Assembly (NCBI RefSeq): GCF_000340215.1
Contig: NW_006921534.1
Coordinates: forward strand, 955,171 to 1,019,170
From: Pseudocercospora fijiensis CIRAD86
Lineage: Eukaryota > Ascomycota > Dothideomycetes > Mycosphaerellales > Mycosphaerellaceae
Length of the DNA: 64,000 bases
Direction of reading: 5' to 3'
Numbering within the stretch: the first letter of the stretch is position 1; each line of letters begins with the position of its first letter. Shown here piece after piece: positions 34,765 through 47,783 of this stretch. The notes below the pieces were generated by a model that was not told where the DNA came from, did no database searches, and saw only the letters and a program-made list of their open reading frames with translations. The position numbers and the translations under genes were made by a program.

Positions 34765-34930
34765 TACGGCGATATAGTAATAGGGCGATACGACGATAGA
34801 AGCGCGATACGATAACAGAATTGCGATACTACGATACGACGGCGATAGGCGATACGACTATACGACGACGAAAGTGCGATACGACGACTTAATAATACGA
34901 TAATACGACGACATAGCGATACGATATAAC
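34765..34930. repeat. Degenerate GCGATACGACGA satellite
   Basis: About a dozen imperfect copies of GCGATACGACGA and shortened forms (GCGATACGAC, AATACGATAATACGACGAC). Unit length varies, so it is an old expanded simple repeat. It contains little CpA or TpG and so is nearly untouched by RIP. Confidence 0.7.
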
Positions 34931-35158
34931 CTAAGACGCGTTTAAATACATTTAGGCTTAGTATAAGGCGAAAGCTTCGCTCGCACTCCTCTAGGTACGC
35001 GCTAGCCGCCTAGAAGTATATATTATTCCCCTATCTATCTCTCTCTATCGTAGCCTATACCTAATCGGTTTTAATCTCTCCGGGTCCTTTCTCCTGCTCC
35101 TTTTAATTCTTACTTAAATTGCCCTTAGTACTACCGCTATATATAATAGCTCCCGTCC

Positions 35159-35640
35159 TTAGATAACGCTAATATCCTTCTTATACTCGTTGCTCCGGTA
35201 TATCTTCGCCGCTAATCTAGTAGCTCGTTCTTCGGCGCTAGACTTAGGTATTATCCCGACTACTTTATCGTTAAAGCAATATGCCTCTTCGCTACAGATC
35301 GGGTCGTTACCGACTAAGAGATCCTTCTCTAATATTCTTAAAGGTATACGATAGACGTACTTAATAAAGCAGTGCACTAGCGACGTCTATGCTAAGTTCT
35401 AGCCGATAACAAAAAGACTACTAACAATCTATAGCTATACTTGCCTACTATTGCTATCCTTCGCGCCGCCGGGATTAGCTAGACTAAAAGTAGCGTAACT
35501 ATCTTTGTCCGCGAAGAGGCCGACTAGAAAGCTACTAAGAAAGCCTATAACTATATACGTATACGTAATACTAAGAGCATTGTTAATATAGTAGGTAAAG
35601 AGTTGCTATTTCTTTCCTATTAAGTTTATACTAAGCTACG
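35159..35640 (-). pseudogene. Unknown RIPed ORF, minus strand
   Basis: A 72-codon stretch without stops at 35159-35377 continues upstream in the same frame to about 35615 with only TAG interruptions. It reads LFADKDSYATFSLANPGGAK (about 35470-35530), then VYRIPLRILEKDLLVGNDPI (about 35300-35360) and VVGIIPKSSAEERATRLAAK (about 35200-35260). Composition and a single long frame argue for real ancestral coding sequence. I do not recognise the family. Confidence 0.5.
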
Positions 35641-36555
35641 GTATAGATCTTAAGCAAAGACTAAAGATAATAGCTCCCTATCCTATTATAACGCTAGCGC
35701 CTAGTATAATAGCTACTAATCTAGTAATTATTCTATTTACTATACTAATAATAGAGGGTTTGCGAGAAGAGATAGTATTATATAGTATCTAGGTTAATAT
35801 AGATATAGCGGTATAAACGTTCGTATTAAGTACCGCCGTACCTAAATCGGGCGAAGTAGTATACGGGTCGCTACTACTAAAGCCGTTCTAGCCGATCTAG
35901 AGCATAGTAGCGCTAACTGTTATTAGTAGGATATTGTTCGGCTAAAAGTATCTTCGGTCGCTCTCTAAGCGAGGCCTAAGCCTAAGTAATCTACTACTAC
36001 TACCTTCTATAGTAGAGATACCTTCTATAGAACTATCTATAGCTCTATATTCTTTACCTATATAGTCGCGTATATAACGATAGTATAATAGGAAGGCCTT
36101 AAGGCATTAGAGTATACTAGAGTCTATCTAGATAGACTCGCGAAGATCTAGGATACTACTAAGAGGTATAAAGGGGGTAGAAGTCCCTAGCTTCTATTAC
36201 CTAGCTCCTCTAGCCTAAGAAAGCTCTAACCCGCCCTAAGAGGGAGCTAGGCTAGGGTAGGCATTTGATTAGAAAAAGAGAAATACTAGATATAAGAGAA
36301 TACAAACTCTTTAATCTAAGAAATAAAGGCCGCTACCTCTTACCCTAAGGGCCTAGCTAATAAATAGGTAGCACTCCTCTCCTATCTCCTCTAGAGATAT
36401 ATAACTATAATCCTCTACTACTAATAGAACGCGACAATAGCATATCTAATTAAGGACCTTAGCGACTACCGATAAAAACAAAAACCTTCCTATAGGGGCT
36501 AGTAGCTAGTATCTTAGGTATAGATTGCCCTTTAGGGTAGCTGCCTCCCCTCCCC
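35641..36555. other. RIPed sequence left of hAT copy B
   Basis: No gene is recognised. 36130-36560 contains repeated CTAGCTCCTCTAGCCTA-like pieces and C-rich runs just before the hAT boundary. It is not shared with the left flank of hAT copy A. Confidence 0.4.
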
Positions 36556-36689
36556 CCTAGCCTAGGATTGCTATAGATAGTTATTTAACTGCCGGCTACT
36601 ATTACCGGCTACTATTGCTAGCTATTATAGTAATTAGGTTATATTTACCCCGCTTGCGGTTGCTTTAATAATAGCTATTTACGTTGCTA

Positions 36690-36797
36690 GGTCGCAGTTG
36701 CTGTTACTAGGGCGTAGTTGCTATTACCGGGCGTAGTTACTATTACTAGGGCGTAGTTGCTATTACTAGGGCGTAGTTACTATTACTAGGGCGTAGT
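36690..36797. repeat. 20-bp minisatellite, hAT copy B
   Basis: Five to six units near GTAGTTGCTATTACTAGGGC, at the same place as the array in copy A but shorter. Confidence 0.8.
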
Positions 36798-36949
36798 TTA
36801 TTAAAGCTTACCTATATAACGTTACGTAGGCGGCAACAATTAGGGCTTCGCGATATTCTTATACCTTTTAACTTCTTCTTCCTCTGTACCTATACCTATA
36901 ATAACTACTATATACTAAGACCCTACCCCCGCCCCCCTCTTCCTTAAAG

Positions 36950-38340
36950 TAGTAAGAGAGAAGCGCGCCGCGCGCTAAATAGAAGATATAGCTAAAGACC
37001 GCGAGTTTGTTTTATCTAAGTATCTAAGAAAAAGGCGTAAGACTAAAGAGGAGTACTCTACGAAGATAAAATTCTATATAAGACCGCGAGAGAAAGGAGA
37101 AAATAGACGAGAATAAGGGATTAAAGAATAAGAGAAAGAAGGCGCGAAATAAGGCATTCTATCGATAGCTAGCCTCTATAGGAAAAGGCAAAGGTTAGAA
37201 TAGGAAGATAACCTAAAAGAAGGCTTAGAAATTACGTCTAGTTTTCGAGCGTAACGTTCTACTAGCGTAAGTTAATATAGCCGGTAGCTATAGCCGGTAG
37301 CTATAGCTAGCATCTTTTTCTTTAAAACGTTAGCTAATAGTATTTAGACCTGTTACCGCTACCTCCGTATCGATAGTGACAAAGATATTTAGATAGCTAA
37401 GAACAATAATACTAGAGTTTAGAATACCGCGAAAGAGCTTAATACTCCGAATAAAGGGACTAAAAAATAAGGAGATACTGTACGTCGATCTAGTAATAGG
37501 TATAGTCTTAGGGCCTAACGCTATAGACGATAAGCGCTAGAAGTAGATCGAGTATAGTTAAAGAGACGAGGTACTAGTAAAGGTCTAAGATGTAAGTCCT
37601 ATTAATCTAGAAAATTATTATTAAAGCTACTACTAAAAGCTAGCGAGAATTGGAATTAAGACTAGTAGTCGTTATATCCTCGATATAGAGTAGTAATTTC
37701 TTTATTAGTATTCGAGTAATACCTTTACGTCTATAAAGGCAAAGTAGGTTACGATTAATATAATAGAGGCAAGGTATCTAGGGGCGGCGGAGGAGTTACT
37801 AAAGGTAAAAGGGGTATAAGTAAGTATTCTATAGCCGGTAGATATAGCCGGTAGATACTAATAGTTAAATAGAAAGCGATTTCCGCGGATAGAGTACTAC
37901 TACTATATAAAATCTTTACTTAGGTAGAGAGGGCTTATATCCGGAATCTAAGCTGCTAGTAGGATATTTTAGTATTAGAATTCTCTAAATCTCGATATAA
38001 GCCTCCGAATAATTACCTGTTTTAGCGATACGGCTTTATCTCGACTACTCCGTAGATACCCGACGAAGCTTAGGCGCTCTTTACGGTCTTTACTAAAAAG
38101 CGGAGGGAGTTCGAGGACTAGGATTAGTTAATAGAGCTATTAGTTAGTATTAGGTTTCGTAGTTAGATTCGGCGTAAGTATTTGCTTATCGAGTGTCTTA
38201 TACCGGAAGAGGATAGATTAAGACTAGAAATAAGCTTAGATTCGTTAAGTATAGTAGCTCGGTGCCGTTAGTAGGAGAGAGCGGCCGTATAGAAGGCAAA
38301 ATTCGGGTAGATAGGATAGCTAGGGTAGCTAGAAAAACAC
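36950..38340 (+). pseudogene. Unknown hAT passenger ORF, copy B
   Basis: Same ORF as 2312-3720: it begins with a charged segment (REKRAAR near 36960) and shares the later blocks around 37980-38290, including the segment ending near the pogo insertion. The extra GCCGGT repeat units near 37275-37310 and 37832-37860 differ in number from copy A. Function unknown; conservation between copies is the evidence for coding. Confidence 0.5.
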
Positions 38341-38357
38341 TTCTAGTAGTTAGGCTA

Positions 38358-41300
38358 TCCGGGGTTGCGTTAGTTACTCTACCCCTCGCCCCTAGCTCCG
38401 GGATTTAAGCTATACGTAAAATCGCGATTTGTTAGTAGGCTATACGTAAAACTCGATACTACGGTATATTATAGAGTATATAAGCCGGGAAATTGATAGT
38501 AAGTGCGATTACGGTTAAGAAGAAGGCATATTGCGACCGTGTATATCAAATTAGACTATATAGACCTACTGTTGCTACGCTATTAACGACCTTCGCGTAT
38601 ACGCCGCGCTAACTATATAATCGACTACTTTACAAGTCGGTCTATATGTCCTTGTTTCTACCTCTTGTTAGCTGCTACAGCTACTGTATTAAGTGTCTTC
38701 TTCTAGCTTAATAGGGTTGTCCTTATAGCTAGCGACCTCGCCTCGATAACGGCTAGTTTTCTTCGGAGGCTCGTAGAAATAGCGCTTCCGCTATACCGAC
38801 TCGTAACGACGGCGAGGATGTACTAAATAAGGCTAAAGTGTAGTGTATACGGTATCTTTATTAAGCAGCGCCTCCTTTTGTTATAACTAGTCGAGTCGAG
38901 TATTAGGCTCTTACGCGAATAGGCCGTTTAATCGTCGCTTAGTCTTAACGTTAGTCTACGTTAGAAGGTCGCCTTCGTCGTAATTGCAAGTACGGCTCGG
39001 TAGAGACAGTATTATTATCGGACTCTAGGTATAGGTAATGTCGCCGCCCTTACTCGTCTTAGAATAGCGCCTGTAATCGCTAATAATGTTAGCGTACGGA
39101 TTACTAGTCTTCTTTAAGAAGGTGTTATCGGAAGTAAGAAGGCGCTTATCGAAGACACGTTATAGTAGCTTATCGATAGATTGCAATTTAACGTCTAACT
39201 ACTTAGTCTTGCTATTGTTATTAAAGACAATACGGAAGGCCTTACTATACTTTAATCGATAGGTACGCGCCTTATTATAGGCCCCCTTAGCCTCGCGGAG
39301 CATCTTCTAGTATCTATTATTAGCTATATCCTTATCTTGCTAAGTAAGTTGTAAGCGCAATTTATTAGCCTCAATAGCACCTACTCGAATAAGCCGATTA
39401 GGCTGTTCCTTCTACCGCTTCTTTGCTCGTTTAACAACGCTCGTAGACTAGTATTTACGCTTATATTCTTCACCCTTATAGATAGCCGCGTTAACTAATA
39501 TATTATACGCCTCTTCTACTTGTTTTGTAGGTAACGAGGAAAACGGGTTGAATAATAGTAATATACCCTACGGGGCTATCTTTAGATAAGAACGTCGGAA
39601 GGCCTTGCGAGCTTCTATAGCACTACGAGACGCCTTAATCGTACGAGGGCTAGTCGTAGTATTAAGGAGCTATTGCGGCAATTCGGGGGTCGGTGTTCGC
39701 TAAGGCGGCAGAGGCGGTAATAATAGCAGACCTTAAGCAATTACGTTCTCGAGATCCCTAATATAGTAGCGACGGTTAGCGAGACACTAGCCTTCCGGAT
39801 CGATAATAGTAGGCTTAGTAGAACGTTCTTCCTCGACCGACGCGATATACTCCTACTAAGCCGCCTCCGCTATTGCCAGTAATTCCTTATACCGGGCTTC
39901 CTCCTGTACTAATTCGCCCTTAATTACTTGCTAGTTCTAGTTATAGCTAGCAGCTCTACACTAATCTCGAATACACTTATAAGGAACCTCCCTATCGAGT
40001 AGGAATATGCTAGTCTTCCGGAATGCCGACCTTATATTATAGGAGGCAAATGTTTTAGCCCGAACAGCTAAGAGGGCCTCGACAAACTCAGGTATGCCAA
40101 ATTCACTAACTCTACGGTATGTAGCCTCTAATACCGCTTGCCTATACCTCAACTTATATACCTAGAATAGGATAACATCTAAAGGCTATATAAAGTATAA
40201 AGTATATAGTTGTAGGCCCTATAATTAGATCCTATATCGCTTTATAAAGGCCGCAAACTCCTTAAAGTAATAGGAGCTATAATTGTCGCATAGGAGCACC
40301 CTCTATTCTTCTAGATCTTTAGGCCTTATCTTCCGCTTAAACTAGCGGATATAGTGCATTACAGTGTCGTTAGTTATGTATCTAGACTCGTTAATAGTCA
40401 TTAAGAAGTTGTCCTTGCCTAAGAATAAGGGTGTAGTATAGCTAGCGAGCGAGTAACGTTATTGCCTTAGGCAGTTGGCTTAACTTACCTTCCTTTAGTA
40501 CCTACCGCTCTTAGACTATTACGCCCTTAATAATCAACTAGTAGTCTATTACCTCGCCGAATGCGTTAACGGTCTCGACGATAGTTACGTACGTACGGTT
40601 GCTATTATACTCGGTCTAGGCGCGCCGCTTCGTATCTATTGTAACGATATACTCGTTGCCGCTAATTCTAACTCGGAAGCTAGTCTCGTCGAAATTCTAC
40701 AGGTTACGCGGCCTTATATTTAGTCGCCTTATTATAGCCTTAAAGCGGTTAAACTAGCTCCTTATCGTAGAAGGGTCGTAGGCCTCTTTGCGCTATACCT
40801 CGATAGGTTTAGACTTTACTTTGCTAAGTCTATAGCGCCTGAGAAAGCGGTCCGCCCAATCTACGCTAAATGGTAGTATTGTATCCCTTAATACCCCTTC
40901 CGGTAGCAGGCTTACTAGTATCTCTATCGCTACTATAGCGATTAACGCTACCGGCAAGAATATACCTATTACGTCCCTCTCTCGATAATAATCCGCTAGA
41001 GCTAGCTCTTAAGACTTATCTAGCTTAGTGTTCGTTATAGGACGATTAAACAGCGATCTACGGCCTCTTAACCGCTAGTAAATACGAGAATATAGGCCGC
41101 TTGCTTTCTCCTTCTTACAAAGCGCTCGAATGCTAACCTTATTGTCCGATTTAGCCTCTAACTCGCGGTACCTCGAAACGACTCGATCTACTACCTTCTC
41201 TGCCCTCTCTGCCTTAGTTAACCGCTTACCGCGCACCCTCTTCGTATTTTTCGCCTTCTTACGCCCTATACCGAGATTTCTATACGATCTGTATAGTAGA

Positions 41301-41584
41301 ACAGAAGAATATAAGGAATACGCGCTTAGAATGAGGTAGACGCGCCTACTAAGGATTATATAAGGAAATAGCGACAGTAAGGTCTACAGCTACTACACAC
41401 TCGGATAACGTTACTAATATAATATTTAGACTCGCGGTTTAATACTCTATACACCTAGATATTAGTATAGGACTAGAACATCGACCGTATCGAGTTTTAC
41501 GTATAGCCTACTAAGAAAACGCGATTTTACGTATAGCTCGAAACCCCGCGGTAGCGGGTATAAAGTAACTAACGAAACCCCGGA
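38358..41584 (-). mobile_element. pogo/Fot1-type (Tc1/mariner) transposon nested in hAT-B
   Basis: The ends TCCGGGGTTGCGTTAGTTAC and TCCGGGGTTTCGTTAGTTAC (right end read inward) start long inverted repeats of roughly 100 bp. These include the inner block GCTATACGTAAAATCGCG and TAGTAGGCTATACGTAAAAC on both sides. The insertion is flanked by the TA dinucleotide (38356-38357, 41585-41586), the Tc1/mariner target. The transposase lies on the minus strand. hAT copy A (about 3740-3750) is uninterrupted here. Confidence 0.9.
39800..41270 (-). pseudogene. pogo/Fot1-type DDE transposase
   Basis: Read on the minus strand: a basic N-terminal region with a helix-turn-helix-like stretch near 41100-41240 (VSIRALCKKEKASG). 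NFDETSF with the first catalytic Asp follows (codons within 40675-40704), then VTIDTKRRA. LLCDNYSSYYFKEFAAFIKR (about 40250-40310) carries the second Asp. A 63-codon clean stretch at 39961-40152 reads AVLEATYRRV and SAFRKTSIFLLDREV, the SAFRKTGIFPFNPEV block of Fot1-like proteins. Cut-and-paste enzyme, inactive because of RIP stops and at least one frame break. Confidence 0.9.
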
Positions 41585-42659
41585 TAGTAGGGATAGCTAG
41601 GAAACAAATAGAAAGGTAGCTAGCTAGTTACTATCTAGCTATTCCTAACGATACGATACTATAAAGTAAAGAGTGTTTCTATAGCTACTAGTATATATCT
41701 ACTACTTCTAACCTCTCTATACAAAACTTTAAAATATACCGACCGAGATTATATATTTACTAAGTATACTAGGCGCTATACTAGGAAGGGTAACGATAAG
41801 ACGATAGCTAAAATAGTCTAGTATATAAACTAGATTACGACGACGTCGAGACGAGGCTATATACTCGCCTTCGAGCCTATCGAGTACTAGACGACAATTA
41901 GGGCTAGATTTATCCTCTCCGAATCCTAGTAGTAGCAATTCGTTATAGGGTATAACTACCTAGTTCTTACCTTTACGGAGTCTAAGTAGAAGGTTATTCG
42001 GAGATATAAGAATATCGAGTATTAACCTAGATATCTTCGAAAAGGCTAGCTAGGGGTATCTTTAGAAACCCGAGTATACCGAGTAGTTTAATTAATAGGT
42101 CTATAAGATATAGTTTACTTTATACTTTCGTTCGAAGGAGTATAAACTACGGAAGTACTCGATACGATAGGGTAGTAAGGAGCGAATAGACATATTATAG
42201 AAGTCTTTTACAAAGGGGGATATTATACTATTATACGACTTCTCGACTTAAAGGTTAACTAGCAATTGTCTATAACTTCTAAGGTTTACTCTTAAAATAC
42301 CTAAAACTAGGGGATAGGAATTTATCGCCTACTAGCTATCTTTTTCTAAACGGTATCGGGGATATTAAGGGGAGATAAGGGTTAATAGAGATATAGCGTT
42401 CTAGATAGAGGTACGTTTTCTAAAATGCCGGCTATAGCTACCGGCTATAGCTGCCGGCTATAGCTATAGGCGACTTTAATTAACCCTATAGATATAGCTT
42501 TTTATTATAGGCTACGCTAAAGGAAGGTTAAGGATTAAAGGCTACCCGATTCTCTCCCGAAGACTTTAAGTAACTACTAAGCGAAATACTAGCTATAAAC
42601 GGACTTTCGGAAGACTTCTACGAAAGGGAATCTATAGAGAAGAGATACCTATATCTTAT

Positions 42660-44870
42660 AAATTAATCCCCCCCCCTGCCTATTTCTCGGCGCGACTACC
42701 TAGTATACTATATTCGAAAATAATAAAAAGGCTAAGTTAGACGATATTCGGGAGATCCTCCGTAATACTCGCCGAGTAGCTATAACTATCGATAGCTAGT
42801 TAAGCCGGGCTATAAAAGCCTCCTTCCTCTTAATTATACTATACTTTATTAATTCGGATTAGAAACTCTCGGAACTTATAATCGGATTCCCTAAAATTAT
42901 AGGTTCCTATCCTAGTAAAGATATAGCGAAGCTTATCTATACGGTAATAGATAGGGTTAGCGTAACTACGAAACTAATCCCGATTACTATAGATAATACT
43001 AGAAATAATCGAATATTATATAAGGCGTTATATATACTATATACTTATATTGGTCTTTAAAATTACTAATACTATCGATAGGGTCGAGTACGTAGACGAG
43101 ATTATAAGGTCTATAATCTAGCTTAATCTTCTAAATATTTAGCTCCCTACAATTCCGGATACATACGATAATAAAGATAAAAAGGAGCCTAGATTTAGTA
43201 ATAGCCCTAGCCGTATTAAATAGGAATCGACGTTGCCGGTTATATCCCTAAAGAAGTTTCCCTACCTTGCTTATATAGTTTAAATCGCGATCCGAGCCTA
43301 CTTTAAGACGCTTAGAATTATACTATCGAATAACGACTAATAGAAGATCCTAGATAAGAATAAAGTAAAGTCGAAAGTCGAGAGACTCGTTATAGTAATA
43401 AGACTAGATAAGGTAGAGAGCCTCGCTTTCCTTTTATATAAGGTATAGCTTTTATCTATATCCGGTACCTATAGCCGGCACCTATAGCCGGCATCTATAG
43501 CCGGCAACCTAGTATAGTTCTAACTCTTTTTCTCTAGCTTCGTCGTCTAGCAATATATACTAACTCTAGCTTATAGAAATATAACCGATTCGAGGCTATT
43601 TAAGAGAACCTTATCGAGCGCCCTAAAGCTAATGCCTAGAATATCGTATAGAATAAGGGATAGCAAAAGCGGCCTCCTTAGCACCTACTACGTTTTACCT
43701 AAGACGTAAAGATCTGTTTCGATTCGACTTTCTATATAATTACGAGGGGATATACTTTACGTACCGCTCTCGAGATCTATTAGAATTCCGAGGGTATTAA
43801 GTAGCTTAGGCTTACCGCCGCTAAATAGCGCTAAGTAGAGTATCTCGTAGTCTAAATTATTAATTATTACGCGAAGATTACTATTACGATTAGAAGAACC
43901 CGAGAACCGACGATATACCTTATCTTTACGTACTATAACTAGCTCTTTAACGAGCTTAACGAAACCGTAGCTACGCTAGCTAAGAAGAGCGTCTCCTAGA
44001 AAGTAGCTATAACGAAAGCTATAGATACCTCCTATACTAAGTTATATAAATATTATAGTACTACCTTCGAGTCGTTCGGGAATCTCTATAGCGTTACGTA
44101 CTTACTAAACCTAGTAGAAAAGGATATATACTAGTAGAAGCAGGAGTATAAGGGGGACGAGGAATAGCCTAAGCATTACTAGACTATTCTAGAAAAGATA
44201 TTCTATAAGCGTCGGAAAGAAACTAGTCTAAATATAGCTCGTATAAAGAAAAAGAAGGCTAAGAAGGCTCCGATATCCTACCTATTTTATAGATAGAAAG
44301 TAGAGACAAAGGAGGAAGTAACTACTAAAGTAAATAAAGAAGAGTTTAATCTCTATTAGCGCGTAAGTATATACTAAACTTATAGGCTCGGAAAGAGTGC
44401 TAATAATCTCTAGATCTTACTAGTCTTTTAAATAAATTCGGAGACGATATTCTCGCTATATAGTAGCGGTTAGAGCCTACGTTTCTAACGATAGCTTCGG
44501 TCGCCTAGGACGTCCTCGCTATTCTAAGCGTAGGTATTAGCTATAAGAGGTCTTTTAGTATCGCTCGTTACTAGAGCCGCTTTAATCGAATATACTCGCC
44601 TACTACCTTCGAATCTATTATAGTACTCCGATACTACCTCCTCTACTAGAGTCGCTAAAGTAAGATACTAGAGATTATATAAAAGGACTTAATCGAGGAA
44701 TTAGAAAACCTTAAGATCGAAGAAGCCTAGTAGCGCGAAGAGAATACAAAATTTAGTCTAAGCGAAACCCTTATTAGCGATAAAAAAGAGAAGGAGGGGG
44801 GAGGTAGAGGGTAATACCGGGTTAAGAAGCGGAAGCGTATATAGGCTTAGAGTAGCTTTAAGGAGACGAA
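42660..44870 (+). pseudogene. hAT transposase, copy B, uninterrupted
   Basis: Contains all landmarks of copy A in one piece: RVAITIDS (about 42790), LIPITIDNTRNN (about 42987), KLYKYYSTTF (about 44040), RIKKKKAKKAP (about 44240) and the C-terminal dimerisation domain with SFSIARY (about 44545-44565). RIP stops throughout. This copy shows that the two transposase fragments of copy A were one gene. Confidence 0.88.
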
Positions 44871-45009
44871 GCGTTTATATAGAAGGTACTATAGCCGGCG
44901 TATATAGCCGGTATATATTCCTAATATATTTCGAATTCCTAAATAGACTAGTTGCTATAGCAAACTAACCCGCTTACCTACTAACTATTTCTAAATCTCT
45001 ATTCGCTCT

Positions 45010-45842
45010 TCTTCTCCTTCTTCTCCTTCTCTATATTCTAAAAGATAAATGTACCTTACGGATTTAGCTCTTTAGGCCTTACTAAGTCGGCTACCTCCCC
45101 TTCTTACAGCGACTATCCTAATTACGAATCTAATAAAGACCTACTAAGACAGTTTTATAGAAGACTATTTAATCTAGAAGGTAAGAAGTATAAATATCTC
45201 TTTACAATTATTGGCTAGTCTTACTAGTAATATGCCCTCGTCGCCCGAACGCGTATAAAGATATATTTAGACTTTAGAATAGGGTAAAGGTAAAGCAAGC
45301 TAAGTATAGGAAGACTATAGCGAGAACGAGATATCGGAAGAGGAGGACTATCCGTAGTATATATAAAGGAGTAGGGTTCCTCGGAGAATAGTACTAGGAA
45401 ATAAGAAGACTTTAGATAGATAGGAGAAGGCTAAAGCGGCTAAGAAAATAGTCGGACGAGGACTATTACGAAGAAAAGCTATTCTTCTATAAAAAAAGGG
45501 TAAAAGCTAGGTCTCGATAATAAAGAAGCGGCGATTTTAACCGGATACTATTATCCTTTACGAGATCCGGCTATTCTAAGATAGAAGAGGGACCGAGCTT
45601 TTAATCCCTAAGACTCCCTTCTAGCGACTCGTTTAAGAAATTATATTAGATTTTAGGTCTAGTCTACGATTTACGGCTAAGGCGTTTAGTACTCTTTAGG
45701 AAGCTACGGAAGTATTTCTTGTAACCGAGTATAAGCTTTCTAACCTCCTTACTATATATATAAATCGGGTTACTCTTTAAAGTAAGCTTCTAGCTAAGAT
45801 TCTACGTCGGTTTCTAGCGGATTAATTAGGATTTATATTTAG
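45010..45842 (+). pseudogene. Histone H3-like gene 1, copy B (hAT passenger)
   Basis: Same gene as 25490-26342. In the histone fold this copy is in places nearer to canonical H3: TELLIPKTPF-RLV-EIILDF (about 45565-45625), then SLRFTAKAFSTL-EATEVFLV (about 45640-45725; compare DLRFQSSAVMALQEA-EAYLV of H3), then NRVTL. A 9-base in-frame deletion removes the KDIQ part of the loop before alpha-3. The basic linker (RTRYRKRRTIRSIYKG near 45320) is conserved. RIP stops and some frame breaks in the N-terminal part. Confidence 0.88.
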
Positions 45843-46896
45843 TCGTAAGATTAACCTAGAAGGCGGCCTACTTTCGTTTCCTTTTACTAGCTATAGATAC
45901 CGGCTATACTTCTAATTTCATCTCCGCGCTATACCTAAATCTAATATACGAAGTAGAAACCTAGCGCCTTATATTTACTCGGTTCTTACGAAGACGAGCT
46001 ATATTTAGACTACTTTCTTTATATATCCTAGCTTTACTCGATAGTATTCGTAGTTTTACTATACTAAGAAGTAGAAGTAGATATAACTAAAGAAGAAGAG
46101 AGATCGACGTACGACTTAGATATTATCGCTTACCGCTATTCGTATAGCTAGAGCGACCGAGGAGGAGATCGATAGTATATTACTAGAGTCGAGCGACGAC
46201 TCTACCTACGAGTCTAACGAAGAAGGACGTATAGCGAGTATAAGAGCTATAAAGAATCCTCGCCCTAAGATACTATCTCTACTTCTTCGCTATACTTGCC
46301 CGATCGTATATAATATAGTCTTATAAGCGAAGTACGAGACGGTATAGGCTCTTAGCTATAGGGTTTCTACTCGGTACCTTATCTACTCGGTACCTTAGCC
46401 TTTAAGATAGGGCGGAGTTAGAATTTAGAGCCTAGAGGTATACCGTATAGCTAGCACTCGTAGCCGGTATATAGAGACGTTAGTAGGCCTCTTCCTACTA
46501 AACAGCTAGCCCGTTTAGTATAGGCTACCGTAGTATAGATGTTTATTCTATTTCCTAGTAATAGGCTTAGGTTACTTATAAGATTACTATAGCTAGTACC
46601 CCTAGCCGGGTCTTTATAGATAGTTAGATAGTATATAGTAGTATTAATACTATTATAGCAATAACGGCGGAAGCTATCTAGGTAGAATTTCCTAAATTCT
46701 TCTTATAAAGCGAGTTGCCCTTTTACTACCTAGCGGATAAGTATTTCGACTTCTAGACGAGGAAGATAGTTTAGAATCTAATCGAATTACTAAAGAATAT
46801 CTATACTATAGTAGGATACTATTATTACGCTAACTATATACTAAAAGGAGGCTTTCGCTATATTACTATACTAGCTATAGGTGCCGGCAATATTTT

Positions 46897-46982
46897 AAAG
46901 TTTGTAGTACCTGCCTTCTTTAGCCGTACCTGCCTTCTTTAGCCGTACCTACCTTTTTTAGCCGTATCTATCTTCTTTGCTT
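46897..46982 (+). repeat. 19-bp minisatellite, hAT copy B
   Basis: Four units near GCCGTACCTGCCTTCTTTA in tandem. Copy A has about two units at 27646-27705. It lies upstream of H3-like gene 2. Confidence 0.8.
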
Positions 46983-47431
46983 ACTCTAAAGTTACTATAA
47001 TATAGGCTTACGCGACGCTTACTCTATTATCTAGTAATACTACGATACTATTCTTCTCGCTATATATAACCTTTATATCGATACCTATACCTCTACGTTC
47101 TATATCTACTACCTCTACTATATCTTCGCTCCGCGCGCGTCTTCTTATACCGTCGTAACGTACTCTTTTATTAATTCGACGACTTTTATAATAGCGAGTC
47201 TACTCTACTAAGTTACGATACCTCGTAAGAAGGGACCTACTACTACTACGGATTATAATAAGACCGGACCTACTAGAAAGATTATAGTATATCTACGTAA
47301 GAAGGCTACTACTACTATCGCTACCGCTAGTACTAGAAAGCCCGTTATAGGTAAGGCTCCGTATAAGACGACGACTAGCGCTTCTACTACTAGTAGCAAT
47401 AATCGTAGCAAGCGTCGATAGCGCCTAGGAA

Positions 47432-47545
47432 GTAAGTTTTATCTATAGCCGGCAGCGTAGCTAGTAGCGTAGCCGGTAGCGTAGCCGGTAGCGTAGCCGG
47501 TAGCGTAGCCGGCATTTTTACTCCTTTTTACTAATCCTTCTTTAG
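47432..47545 (+). other. Intron 1 of H3-like gene 2, copy B, with expanded repeat
   Basis: 114 nt: GTAAGT donor, then five to six GTAGCCGGTA units, TACTAAT branch site, CTTTAG acceptor. Longer than the 66-nt intron of copy A only because of repeat units. Confidence 0.88.
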
Positions 47546-47735
47546 CCGTAGCCGTTCGTAAGATTCGGAGGTATTAGAACTTAGAAGGATAGTAAACTCT
47601 TTATCGCTAAAGCTCCTTTTAATCGACTTATTCGCGAAATTGCCCTAGGTAGTATAATAGACTATCGCTTTCAAGCCTCCGTACTCGAAGCCCTTTAGGA
47701 GGCTATAGAAGCCTACCTAGTTCGTATCTTCGAAT

Positions 47736-47783
47736 ATATGTTTCTCTTCTACCTCTTTTTAAACTATACTAATACTATTTTAG
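47736..47783 (+). other. Intron 2 of H3-like gene 2, copy B
   Basis: 48 nt, almost identical to copy A: donor decayed to ATATGT, TACTAATAC branch site, TTTTAG acceptor. Confidence 0.75.

Noticed and set aside
41400..41700. Terminal inverted repeats of the large hAT
   Set aside because: Inverted repeats found here belong to the pogo insertion; the hAT ends themselves could not be resolved from two copies.
41729..41938. Minus-strand open stretch of 69 codons in hAT copy B
   Set aside because: Broken in copy A and opposite to the transposase; treated as chance.
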